Assembly: GCF_009725165.1 (NCBI RefSeq)
Contig: NZ_WNZW01000009.1
Location: 1-64,000, forward strand
Source of the DNA: Paenibacillus woosongensis
Lineage (GTDB): Bacteria; Bacillota; Bacilli; Paenibacillales; Paenibacillaceae
DNA length: 64,000 nt
Direction: 5' to 3'
Under the pieces are notes generated by a model. It saw only the letters and a program-made list of their open reading frames with translations. It did not search any database and had not been told where the DNA came from. Positions 9,101 through 15,846 of the stretch are shown piece after piece; within the stretch, counting starts at the first letter, position 1; each line of letters starts with the position of its first letter. The position numbers were made by a program, and so were the translations under genes.

Positions 9101-9627
9101 GTCCACTCCGAAAGGAGTGAACCCGTGACATTATTAAATAATTCGAGAGAGAAGTTTAAATAATCCGCCCAGCTTTCCCGGTTTACAGATCGTGTTGAAA
9201 GATACTCATCCACCTGATCAACATTCCCCATCGGTAAAACTTCAGTTTCACTCGGTTCCAGATAGTCCCTGCAAATCCAGGGCGTATATCGTGGGTGAGG
9301 CTTTAATGTTCCGGATACATCTAGTAAGGCCGGAATCCATAATGGAGCAATAGCTTCAGGTAATCTATAGTTGATCGTGCTGCCATGCTCTTTTTTTACA
9401 TAAGTTACGGCAGGGCACACTACCACATCAAAAATCTTCTTCTTATCCTTATCCTTACACTTGGAAATAAACTGCTGTACGGTATCCGAGGATACGACAC
9501 CTTTCTCAATTGCATCATATTCAATTAAAAACCCACTGGGCTTCATCTTGTTAAAATTCGGATCCAACCAGTCCGCATCGGCTAAGCTGTTTCTCCAATA
9601 CTTCAGTATGTTCATCATGGTCGCCAT
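6196..9627 (-). CDS. COG1112-type superfamily 1 helicase fused to PLD nuclease (type II Mokosh-like)
   Basis: A 1143-residue protein. A unique N-terminal region (1-250) precedes the UPF1/DNA2-like helicase: Walker A GPPGTGKT at 279-286, a long helical insertion at about 380-600, Walker B DEAGQ near 674, GDTLQIQP, motif V THTLQGDE and motif VI NVAVSRARD. A C-terminal phospholipase-D domain has one HxK: H1078-S-K, D1085 and GSFNW at 1092-1096. One HKD per chain implies a dimeric nuclease. The same fusion defines single-gene type II Mokosh anti-phage systems, recalled from the literature. It is monocistronic, with flanks of about 190 and 560 bp. ATG codons at 9627 and 9618 are both possible. Its GC content is visibly higher than that of its neighbours. 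Confidence 0.8.
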   Translation of the reverse strand: MATMMNILKYWRNSLADADWLDPNFNKMKPSGFLIEYDAIEKGVVSSDTVQQFISKCKDKDKKKIFDVVVCPAVTYVKKEHGSTINYRLPEAIAPLWIPALLDVSGTLKPHPRYTPWICRDYLEPSETEVLPMGNVDQVDEYLSTRSVNRESWADYLNFSLELFNNVTGSLLSEWTHEQYRLSDESYLFINDLVTGTSRAIQDLYGNIEIDQVQSPLQLTFASIESQPPLPALKEIDSEKLSIGHYGQMSNQFYLSNSQRQAMHHATLLNDGDLIAVNGPPGTGKTTLLQSVVATSVVHHAIHKMEPPVIVVTSTNNNAVTNVIGSFGKVNEVGENPLSGRWIPDITSYGSYLRSSFKDEHEDEDWLTVMTGQGGFRGYFEHIETTEFLAQASQYYLEKCSQYFAADIVTVDDAIDLLHGSLVKVSQEIQDIVNTHVKYQELEVSIKAKYPEGIQNVIQERTEHVNRAIEELAELEKTRVEWKKFLLEEPWWIPLLLKIPVVKNIAIRKKQLRNLLFCSLNQLPDMPQEEQIDMWFADSRNRLRGKREQAEAQLSEVKKEYEEYVTAQNKWEEVASTLSIQGEETYLEYLDRTSRYEAFKLAVHYWEGQWLLETERMLSDPSYNRKNGKKGRALLWRRLAKLTPCFVTTLYMLPTFFSAYQARLHPMYEYIDMLIIDEAGQVVPEVAGASFALAKKAIIVGDTLQIQPVWSIPITVDMGNLQRYGLQTDPDAYDELRITGIPASCGSVMEIARRHTKYTISESDGGFLLTEHRRCVPEIIAYCNELAYHGKLEPKRKSIKDYLLPHMGYAHIPGTSRKRGGSLENKLEAEVIVSWIDRNKDKLLEYYSSEGLTRIEDIVAIVTPFSSQKWLLLNKLKRAGLKGVKAGTVHTLQGDERPIVLFSPVYDSNHSSGYFFDQGVSMLNVAVSRARDSFLVFGDMRVFSPASPTPSGLLAKYLFAKEENEIKNIDLGDYFNTRYGAPVEHIHELEAHQQLLRDCIQSANQEVHIVSPYLSSVAIEADQLQPLFDEAVQRGITVSVYTNEALNYNKSELKYTYVKAKQILQEHGVQLHLTDRVHSKALWVDTNVLIEGSFNWLSARRNPSHQWCYYETSLVYRGPDVGAMIGKIREDLDKRKLVQRISG

Positions 9628-9729
9628 TCACCCTTCCATGCCTAAAGCTCTAGTTAGGGGTACTTTCGACAAACCTCAGGGAAATCCTTCCTAATCTGAT
9701 AGATTGGCGTTAGGTCAAGTGGACCTCTT

Positions 9730-10015
9730 TCTATCACAAGCGAAGGCATCCGGCTCAATCAAACCATGGAACCGTAGTAACATTTTTTCTGGCAAGTGAC
9801 CTCAGCATTTTTCACTCCCAATTACAAAAAGCAAGGAAGCCCCAGGCAACTTCTAGTATAAATTTCCATGCTTCATCAAATGATCAACATATAAAAATAT
9901 TCATATATCGGATGCGGGGCTTCTCTTGATATCTGAATAATATACAGGAAACAGAATAATATTGTGACAAAACAAATCCCGGTAAATCCTTCCTCTGTAA
10001 ATTAGCCAAGTAGAT
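9730..10015 (-). pseudogene. Decayed duplicate fragment of the helicase gene
   Basis: This intergenic DNA aligns by eye with the helicase coding region around 7430-7740. For example AGGAAGCCCCAGGCAACTTC here matches AGGAAGCCCCAGCAACTTC there, followed by GCTTCATCAA, the CATATAAAAATATTCATA versus CATATCAATATACTCATA stretch, GGATGC, CTTGATAT and TTGTGACAAAACAA. Many small indels break every frame. The matching part of the gene covers the Walker B (DEAGQ) region. It lies 5' of the intact gene in the same orientation, so it is the remnant of an older tandem or replaced copy. The ends are approximate. Confidence 0.65.
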
Positions 10016-10185
10016 GGTTACTAAATTGATAAGTTATTTGATATGTATAAAGATGAAACGATAAATATGTTTCTATTTTTATTCTAATAGTCTCATCTCA
10101 TTCTTCTATAAGAACGCATGGTAATAAACGACTAACCATGGTATCATCTGGGTATATAGTAATATTTGCGAAAGGAGATTAAATA

Positions 10186-10725
10186 TTGAAAGGTTTAATT
10201 TTTATAGGTGGTGTACACGGAGTAGGTAAAACCACTATTTGTGAAAGTTTGGTTAATACATATCAAATACCTGCTTACTCTGCAAGTAATATAATTTCAA
10301 AATTAAAAAAACAAAACTTACCATCTGAAAAACTGATCCCAGATATAGATATTAACCAAGCACTACTTATTGCGGGTCTAAAAGATATTAAGGCAATGAA
10401 GAATATCTTTTTTCTGGATGGCCATTTTTGTTTACTAAATGAAAAACGTGATATTTCAAAAATATCCGACCAAGTCTTTCAGCAAATAGAACCTATTGCC
10501 TTCATTATTGTTACTGATACTGTAAGTAGAATTGTTGAACGTCTTAAAAGACGTGACAATATTGATTACGAATTTAATCTTATTGAACAATTTCAAAATG
10601 AAGAAATTCGCCACGCTGTATCCCTATCGCATAATTTAAATATTCCACATTATATTTACAATCAAAATTTGCATTCAGAAAATGACATACATAAATTTAT
10701 CACCGAACTAGGAGTGGTAAAATGA
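10186..10725 (+). CDS. P-loop kinase-like ATPase
   Basis: A 179-residue protein with Walker A GVHGVGKTT at residues 9-17, followed by an adenylate- or nucleoside-kinase-like layout: a variable lid region, a central FFLDGHF strand (about 84-90) in the Walker B position, and RLKRRD at about 118-123 as a lid arginine pair. The TTG start at 10186 was chosen because AAAGGAG sits 9 nt upstream and no ATG is near. Its last codon overlaps the start of the PIN gene (ATGA), so the two are coupled. The substrate is unknown; it could be a nucleotide, nucleic-acid end or small molecule. The region is AT-rich, like the other acquired genes. Confidence 0.7.
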   Translation: MKGLIFIGGVHGVGKTTICESLVNTYQIPAYSASNIISKLKKQNLPSEKLIPDIDINQALLIAGLKDIKAMKNIFFLDGHFCLLNEKRDISKISDQVFQQIEPIAFIIVTDTVSRIVERLKRRDNIDYEFNLIEQFQNEEIRHAVSLSHNLNIPHYIYNQNLHSENDIHKFITELGVVK

Positions 10726-12221
10726 AAGTGTTACTTGATACTAATATCGTGATTCATCGTGAAACCAGTAACGTAAAGAAGAATGATATTGGAGTTCTCT
10801 TTAGATGGCTCGACAAACTAGGTTATACGAAATGCGTTCATCCGGTAACTGTTGAAGAAATTAAAAGATATGAAGACAAACAAGCCGTTAGCTCTATGGT
10901 CATTAAACTCGATAGTTATCATCTCATGAAAACTCAGGCCCCAATAACTTCAATGGTTACTAGTATTTCAAACGAATACGATAAAAATCTGAACGATATA
11001 AATGATACTAAGCTATTAAATGAACTAGCAGCTGAACGTGTTGATATGTTAATAACCGAGGATCGAAAAATAGCCTTAAAAGCTACTAAACTGAACCTTT
11101 CTGCTAAAGTATTTACGATCGATTCCTTTTTAGAAAAGGTAACTAATGAGCATCCTGAATTGATTAATTATAAAGTTCTTTCAGTTACAAAAGAGTACAT
11201 GGGAGATATAAATCTAAACGATCCATTCTTCGATAGTTTGAAAGAAGACTACCCTGGTTTTGAAAAATGGTTCAATAAAAAGGCAGATGAAATAGCTTAT
11301 ATTTGTAAAATGGATGATAATGTGGCTGCTTTTTTGTATTTGAAAATCGAGGATGAAAATGAAAACTACTCCAATATATCACCTCCATTTTCTAAAAAGA
11401 AACGTCTGAAAATTGGAACATTTAAAGTGACCATGAATGGATACAAACTTGGAGAACGATTTCTAAAAATTATTTTTGATAATGCATTAAGGTTCAGAGT
11501 TGATGAAATTTACGTTACCATATTTGATAAGAGCATGGAGCAAATACGACTAATTAATTTACTCACAGATTTTGGATTCACCAAGCATGGTACCAAGGAT
11601 GATGCAGAATTAGTCTACATACGGGATTTCCAGCCAGCGTTTGATGACATGAATCCAAAATATACATTCCCATTTCATGATACAAACAAAGAAATATTTA
11701 TTACTCCAATATATCCGGAATACCATACGAATTTATTTCCAGACTCTATATTACGTACAGAGTCACCAGAAGATTACATTGAAAATGAACCTTTCAGGAA
11801 TGCAATAAGTAAAGTTTTCATTTCAAGATCGATTGAAAGGAATCTCAACAAAGGTGACATTATTGTATTTTATCGAACTGGAGGGTACTATGAGAGTGTG
11901 GTTACAACGTTAGGCATCGTTGAAAGCATTATCACTGACATTAAAACTCCCCAACATTTTATAGACTTATGCAAGAAAAGAAGTGTATTTAGTGATAAGG
12001 AACTGCTTGAGTTTTGGCACTATAAAAAGAGCAGACCCTTCATAGTTAATTTTCTCTATTCCTATTCTTTTCCAAAGCGAATAAACATGAAGAGACTTAT
12101 TGAATTAGGTGTTATCCAAAGCGTTCACGCAGCTCCACGAGGTTTTGTGAGAATCACATATCAAAATTTTAAGGACATCTTACGGGAGGCACAAATTGAT
12201 GAACGTATTATTATCAATTAA
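10722..12221 (+). CDS. PIN - GNAT - PUA-like multidomain protein
   Basis: A 499-residue protein with three parts. Residues 1-145 form a PIN ribonuclease: LLDTNI (D6), E45, D95, ITED (D114) and D134 give the acidic cluster. Residues about 160-310 look like a GNAT acetyltransferase, with GYKLGERFLKII as the acetyl-CoA loop and DFGFTKHG as the final strand. Residues about 345-495 resemble an EVE/PUA-like fold (KGDIIVFYRTGG, LGIVESI). The start overlaps the kinase-like gene and the end overlaps the ASCH gene. PIN-GNAT proteins with PUA/ASCH-type domains are widespread but poorly characterised. I infer RNA cleavage plus acetylation under control of a modified-base reader domain. Confidence 0.75.
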   Translation: MKVLLDTNIVIHRETSNVKKNDIGVLFRWLDKLGYTKCVHPVTVEEIKRYEDKQAVSSMVIKLDSYHLMKTQAPITSMVTSISNEYDKNLNDINDTKLLNELAAERVDMLITEDRKIALKATKLNLSAKVFTIDSFLEKVTNEHPELINYKVLSVTKEYMGDINLNDPFFDSLKEDYPGFEKWFNKKADEIAYICKMDDNVAAFLYLKIEDENENYSNISPPFSKKKRLKIGTFKVTMNGYKLGERFLKIIFDNALRFRVDEIYVTIFDKSMEQIRLINLLTDFGFTKHGTKDDAELVYIRDFQPAFDDMNPKYTFPFHDTNKEIFITPIYPEYHTNLFPDSILRTESPEDYIENEPFRNAISKVFISRSIERNLNKGDIIVFYRTGGYYESVVTTLGIVESIITDIKTPQHFIDLCKKRSVFSDKELLEFWHYKKSRPFIVNFLYSYSFPKRINMKRLIELGVIQSVHAAPRGFVRITYQNFKDILREAQIDERIIIN

Positions 12222-12570
12222 ACCGGAATTTGTGAACAAAATATTTTCAGGACAAAAAAAATATGAATACCGTAAGACTATTTTTAAACGAAAAGACATC
12301 AGTAGGGTCGTGGTTTATGCAACTGCGCCTATTAGTCGTGTAGTTGGTGAATTTGAAATTGAATCTATTCTTTTTGATGACATAGACTCTCTCTGGCAAG
12401 AAACTAAGAACTATTCGGGAATTGATGAACATTTCTTTTTTGAGTATTTTACGAAGAAAGAAAAAGGATATGCCATAAAAATAAAGAGCTATAAAAAGTA
12501 TTCTAAAACAAGAGAGCTCGGTGACGTTTATCATTCAGTTCCCCCCCAATCTTTTGTATATATCGATTAA
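12199..12570 (+). CDS. ASCH-domain protein
   Basis: A 123-residue single-domain protein. The opening LLSIKPEFVNKIFSGQKKYEYRK is the ASCH signature: a first strand, then the (S/T)GxKxxExR motif, here SGQKKYEYR. VVVYATAPISRVVGEFEI follows as the central beta strands. ASCH domains share the PUA fold and bind RNA or modified nucleotides. ATG at 12199 was chosen with GGGAGG 9 nt upstream; a TTG one codon earlier is possible. It overlaps the PIN gene by 23 nt and ends the three-gene operon. It may bind the nucleic acid that the PIN protein cleaves, or restrain it like an antitoxin. This is inference from gene order only. Confidence 0.8.
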   Translation: MNVLLSIKPEFVNKIFSGQKKYEYRKTIFKRKDISRVVVYATAPISRVVGEFEIESILFDDIDSLWQETKNYSGIDEHFFFEYFTKKEKGYAIKIKSYKKYSKTRELGDVYHSVPPQSFVYID

Positions 12571-12895
12571 TTTAAACCCGATATATCTTACTTTTATTGA
12601 GAGATAGTTACTCTAGCTCGTATGCCTGACAAGTAAAAGTGGAAACTTCTGAATTTCTAGTTAAAACAACCATACTACTCTAATACATTATTTTTATTAT
12701 AAACATGCTTAAGAAGAGCAGTCATACTGCTCTTCTTAAGCATGTGTTCTCTCAACTTCCTTCTTTGTCTTTTCGTTATACCAGATAAAATGTCTATTCC
12801 TTGATGACATAAAAACCTTCGGTTAATAGTTATTAAATCATGAAAACGGGATTCTATTTTAACTGTCTACGGTATGAAGAAATACAAAACCATCA
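12571..12895. other. Convergent intergenic region with large hairpin
   Basis: This separates the 3' ends of the ASCH operon and the nucleotide-metabolism operon. It holds the perfect 19-bp hairpin at 12703-12745 and no credible reading frame. Confidence 0.6.
12703..12745. terminator. Perfect 19-bp hairpin, probable bidirectional terminator
   Basis: ACATGCTTAAGAAGAGCAG (12703-12721), loop TCATA, exact complement at 12727-12745. It sits between two convergent operons. There is no long T-run on either side, so it could be a weak terminator or a mobile-element-type palindrome. Its core AGAGCAG-N5-CTGCTCT recurs at 15768-15804. Confidence 0.6.
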
Positions 12896-13426
12896 TTATT
12901 TCTTTCTTTTTATTATCCAAAAGCCGTCTTTTTTTATTTTTATTGATCTGTACAAGTCGTAATCTATAACACTTTTATAACCAGGATTTTTAGGACCTGG
13001 ATCATATATAGTTACAATATTTGTTTGAGGATTGTAATCAGTAATTATAGAAACATGACCTACTCCGGTAGCTTCTCGGTGATGTAAAAAATCATAGTCA
13101 TAACCACAAATCACGTAAACATCTTCCGAAGCCAACTGATTTAGTTGAGTTTCATATACCATATCATCAATTTCATAAATCGGTAAATAATCCTCTATCA
13201 TTGGAATTTTGTACTCTTGAAAAAATTGATTTATAGAATTGTCTTTAATAATTATTCCTAATTTATTATCATCTTCAACATATTCCATATTGCTGGTAAC
13301 GAGATTACTGTTATCTTTTTGATCAATTGGAAGATTAATTCCAAAAAAATCTGCAATAATTTGCTGATTGATGTCGCGATTAAATTCGTTTTTAATTATT
13401 ATTTGTAAAAGAGCAGCTACACACAA
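12896..13426 (-). CDS. Papain-like (C39-like) cysteine peptidase domain protein
   Basis: As drawn from TTG at 13426 it is 176 residues with Cys2 at the start of a helix (CVAALLQIII), His124 in GVGHVSIITDYN, and Asp142 in YDPGP. Cys, then His, then Asp with this spacing is the papain-like/C39-like catalytic triad. The start is unsure: no ribosome site fits the TTG, and the frame is open back to the NUDIX stop at 13475-13477. That reading adds ICGSEIISKPYL upstream of the Cys, and a longer N-terminus is more typical of the fold. It is last in a five-gene nucleotide-metabolism operon. It could be a protease that activates or removes a partner, or a non-proteolytic papain-fold transferase. Confidence 0.6.
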   Translation of the reverse strand: MCVAALLQIIIKNEFNRDINQQIIADFFGINLPIDQKDNSNLVTSNMEYVEDDNKLGIIIKDNSINQFFQEYKIPMIEDYLPIYEIDDMVYETQLNQLASEDVYVICGYDYDFLHHREATGVGHVSIITDYNPQTNIVTIYDPGPKNPGYKSVIDYDLYRSIKIKKDGFWIIKRKK

Positions 13427-13474
13427 ATAAGGTTTAGAAATTATTTCTGATCCACAAATTCCCTTTATCTTTAC

Positions 13475-14065
13475 CTACCCCTTTATATTATCGAATATAA
13501 TTTGTGTCCACGACTCCATTTCGTTATAGCAATCCTTTATATCTTCTTTATGAATCCATTCACCTAACATTTTGTCTTTTTCAGCAATATCGCATTCTTT
13601 TTTGTTTAAGATAATATGATAAACGAAACCTAAATGCACTTTCCCTACCTCATTTGTGTCATCATTAATTATTCCTATAATCTCTACTGATTCTATGTGA
13701 TCCTTATCTAAATAAACTTCTTCATCAAGCTCGCGAAATAAGCCTGCTTCGATAATATTTTTTGATTCAAGTTCGATAGGGTTAATATGTCCTCCCACAC
13801 CAATGGAAATTTTGTTATGAAGTCGAGTTTCGTTTTGTTTTTTTAGCCTTTTCATCACAAAGAAGAAATCCCCATATGTTATAAATCCATATGGTATTAT
13901 CTGTTTATAATTTAAATCGTGCTCTGCTTTTTCCCTCAACATAAATTCGTATTCACTATGAACCTTATCCATTACTTCTCTGATATTATTTACATACATT
14001 TTAGGGCTAGGGTCATTTATTACATCGTTAAGAATATATCTTGGGATAACTAGAACTTGTTCCAT
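13475..14065 (-). CDS. NUDIX hydrolase
   Basis: A 196-residue cytoplasmic protein. The NUDIX box runs from GGHINP (91-96), through an insertion, to GLFRELDEEVYL (108-119), giving the REx(2)EE metal-binding core with R111, E112, E115 and E116. This predicts hydrolysis of a nucleoside diphosphate linked to another group. The N-terminal 85 residues (PRYILNDVI, EFMLREKAE) are a helical extension seen in a subgroup of bacterial NUDIX proteins. ATG at 14065 follows AAGGAG, 11 bp after the dCTP-deaminase-like gene. With MazG-like, dUTPase-fold and deaminase neighbours it most likely acts on the nucleotide pool. Substrate specificity cannot be read from the sequence. Confidence 0.85.
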   Translation of the reverse strand: MEQVLVIPRYILNDVINDPSPKMYVNNIREVMDKVHSEYEFMLREKAEHDLNYKQIIPYGFITYGDFFFVMKRLKKQNETRLHNKISIGVGGHINPIELESKNIIEAGLFRELDEEVYLDKDHIESVEIIGIINDDTNEVGKVHLGFVYHIILNKKECDIAEKDKMLGEWIHKEDIKDCYNEMESWTQIIFDNIKG

Positions 14066-14076
14066 CTTTATTCTCC

Positions 14077-14619
14077 TTATTCTGGTTTCTGAAAAGTAGG
14101 CCCTTGCGCATCTTGATATTTACCATTGTATAACTTAACATCTTTTGTCGATGTTTTAAAGATAAATAGCTGACCTACCTTTTGCTTTGGTTTAATATTA
14201 ATATTAAACAGGGAATGGTTACACACTTCAAATGTAATCTTTCCCTTATAGCCTGGTTCTACCTGTCCATCTGTACACGTCAAGCTTACGAATAATCTAG
14301 CGAGTGAACCCTTTGTCTGTAAAAGTCCAAAATATCCAGCAGGCATAACTATATTCTCATGGGAGCAAGCTAGTATACAACTTTTTGGTGGTAGTGTAAT
14401 TCCAGTACTGTTTATTTTTTTTTCTTGTAGGTACTCCCTTGGAATTTCTTCCCCGTAATAAAGAGTTGGAATATCAGCTATGTCAGGGTTAGATGGTGAG
14501 AGCAACATTATTTTGTCACTTAACTGTAAGGTTATTGAAAAGTTATCAAAAGCATTTTCACTTTCAACAATATTGTATTGATTTATTAGCTGTTTTAAAT
14601 TATCTCCAACAATAAGCAT
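14077..14619 (-). CDS. dCTP deaminase / dUTPase superfamily protein
   Basis: A 180-residue protein of the trimeric Dcd/Dut fold. KGSLAR at 103-108 matches the RSSLAR loop of E. coli Dcd, and VEPGYKGKITFE at 120-131 carries the catalytic-type Glu131. YQDAQGPTFQKP at the C-terminus is the flexible tail that closes over the nucleotide. Aligned from memory, the residue equivalent to E. coli Ser111 is Gly104 and the A-H pair before the second motif is D-G, so dCTP deamination may be altered and dUTP or another nucleotide may be the substrate. ATG at 14619 follows AAGGAG. It is third of five genes. dCTP deaminases also act as anti-phage enzymes that deplete dCTP. Confidence 0.8.
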   Translation of the reverse strand: MLIVGDNLKQLINQYNIVESENAFDNFSITLQLSDKIMLLSPSNPDIADIPTLYYGEEIPREYLQEKKINSTGITLPPKSCILACSHENIVMPAGYFGLLQTKGSLARLFVSLTCTDGQVEPGYKGKITFEVCNHSLFNINIKPKQKVGQLFIFKTSTKDVKLYNGKYQDAQGPTFQKPE

Positions 14620-14629
14620 ATCGTTCTCC

Positions 14630-15232
14630 TTATTTAATTATATTCCAAAGTAATGCTGCTAAAGCAAGACTAATTGTCAATATTCTATCCCAATAGGTTT
14701 TTATAAAGACTAAGAATTTGTTTCTATAATTACTTATGTATGGAAGACTTGATTTAGATGAACTATATTCTTTGAACGGGGCATCTATACAAGATTCTAA
14801 CTGTACGAAAAAACAAGTACAAAGTAGATCCCCCTTCTTCAAAATTTGCTTCTTTTTATTCGTATTCAATATTCCAATTTTTAATCGTGCTCTAAAACCG
14901 GGATCTATTTTACCTGTCGAAACAAAAAGCCCCTTTTGGATATTCCTACCAACCCCAGTCACCAGTCCGAACATATTGAATGGTACGCCAATCTCTTCAT
15001 TAGTTTCTATAATAACTGATTCATTACATTTTAAGAGAATTCCTTCTTCAGGGAAATCCGTCCATTGTTGATTTCCTGTTGAGTAAACATCTCCAACAGT
15101 GAATTCTAGACTACACGCATTGTCCTCCTTAACATTTAGCTTACTTATATAAAGCAAACTATCACTTGACTTTATATAATTGTTATAGCTCCTCAATTCT
15201 GTAGTTACCCGATTCTTAAGATCAACGATCAA
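14630..15232 (-). CDS. dUTPase-fold protein with C-terminal membrane anchor
   Basis: A 200-residue protein. Residues about 40-145 resemble the Dcd/Dut fold: FNMFGLVTGVGRNIQKG then VSTGKIDPGFRARLKIGILN (104-123) correspond to the two motifs seen clearly in the next gene. The Ser-x-x-Arg catalytic loop is replaced by GVGRN, so it may bind rather than turn over nucleotides. Residues 184-198 (ILTISLALAALLWNI) form a single transmembrane helix at the extreme C-terminus, so the domain would face the cytoplasm from a tail anchor. TTG at 15232 follows GGAG. It lies 10 bp upstream of the deaminase-like gene. A membrane-bound nucleotide sensor or effector is my inference. Confidence 0.6.
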   Translation of the reverse strand: MIVDLKNRVTTELRSYNNYIKSSDSLLYISKLNVKEDNACSLEFTVGDVYSTGNQQWTDFPEEGILLKCNESVIIETNEEIGVPFNMFGLVTGVGRNIQKGLFVSTGKIDPGFRARLKIGILNTNKKKQILKKGDLLCTCFFVQLESCIDAPFKEYSSSKSSLPYISNYRNKFLVFIKTYWDRILTISLALAALLWNIIK

Positions 15233-15259
15233 TGTTATTCACTCCATATTCGACTAAAG

Positions 15260-15532
15260 TTACTTAATAACTTTTTCATGATCTAAGCACTCAATCCAAC
15301 GCAAAGCAGTAGCAGCAACTTGTATAAGTTCATCTCTTAACTGCGCCTGGTCACCCTCAATTTTTGCCTTTGAGACTTCACCGATTTCTTCAACAAGTAT
15401 CTCCATTCGTAGATCTTTAGGAAATCCTTCTGGATACGGATGCTTTAAATCTTGTCTAGCTCTCTCCCTGCTAATCTCTTCAAATAAATCTTTTCTAAGT
15501 TTAATATCAATCAAATTAATCACCCGGATCAA
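15260..15532 (-). CDS. MazG-like nucleotide pyrophosphohydrolase
   Basis: A 90-residue protein of the all-alpha NTP pyrophosphatase family. ILVEEIGEVSKA (45-56) holds the EExxE metal site and RDELIQVAATALRWIE (66-81) the second, D/E-containing helix. These proteins hydrolyse (d)NTPs to NMPs plus pyrophosphate. It is first in a five-gene operon on nucleotide chemistry. The start is uncertain: TTG at 15532 gives MIRVIN, and a later TTG at 15514 sits at better distance from GGGTG. The family core is complete either way. Confidence 0.75.
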   Translation of the reverse strand: MIRVINLIDIKLRKDLFEEISRERARQDLKHPYPEGFPKDLRMEILVEEIGEVSKAKIEGDQAQLRDELIQVAATALRWIECLDHEKVIK

Positions 15533-15846
15533 AGTTTTAGATACATAAAGTAATTCGACAAAAAAGTAAATTTCCCTCTGTAACTTGCTTATTTATCAAC
15601 ATATCTCATTTAAAATAATAAAATTCCAGTTTGAGATTTTTTCTTCTATATATTACATCTATCTCCCATTTACAAACGTCTGGGGCATATACTATATGCA
15701 TATTTTAAAAATGAAGCCAATTAAAGAGTCTTCAAAAAAGCGAATACTAATTCGACATTTCTATTCCCATGAAAAAGAGCAGATACACTGCTCTCTTTTT
15801 CGTGACAATTTAAACAAGTGACAACCAGTGAAAAATGCATGAAACT
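15533..15846. other. Intergenic region upstream of the nucleotide operon
   Basis: This carries the promoter region of the minus-strand nucleotide operon and the hairpin at 15768-15804 downstream of the four-TM gene. A 78-codon plus-strand frame here (15585-15821) has no convincing ribosome site or protein-like composition and is left out. Confidence 0.55.
15768..15804 (-). terminator. Rho-independent terminator after the four-TM gene
   Basis: On the minus strand CACGAAAAAGAGAGCAG pairs with CTGCTCTTTTTCATG across a short loop, with T-rich sequence in the descending arm. It shares the AGAGCAG/CTGCTCT core with the hairpin at 12703-12745. Confidence 0.65.

Noticed and set aside
15585-15821. 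78-codon plus-strand frame
   Set aside because: AT-driven frame, no ribosome site, overlaps a terminator hairpin; not believed to be a gene.
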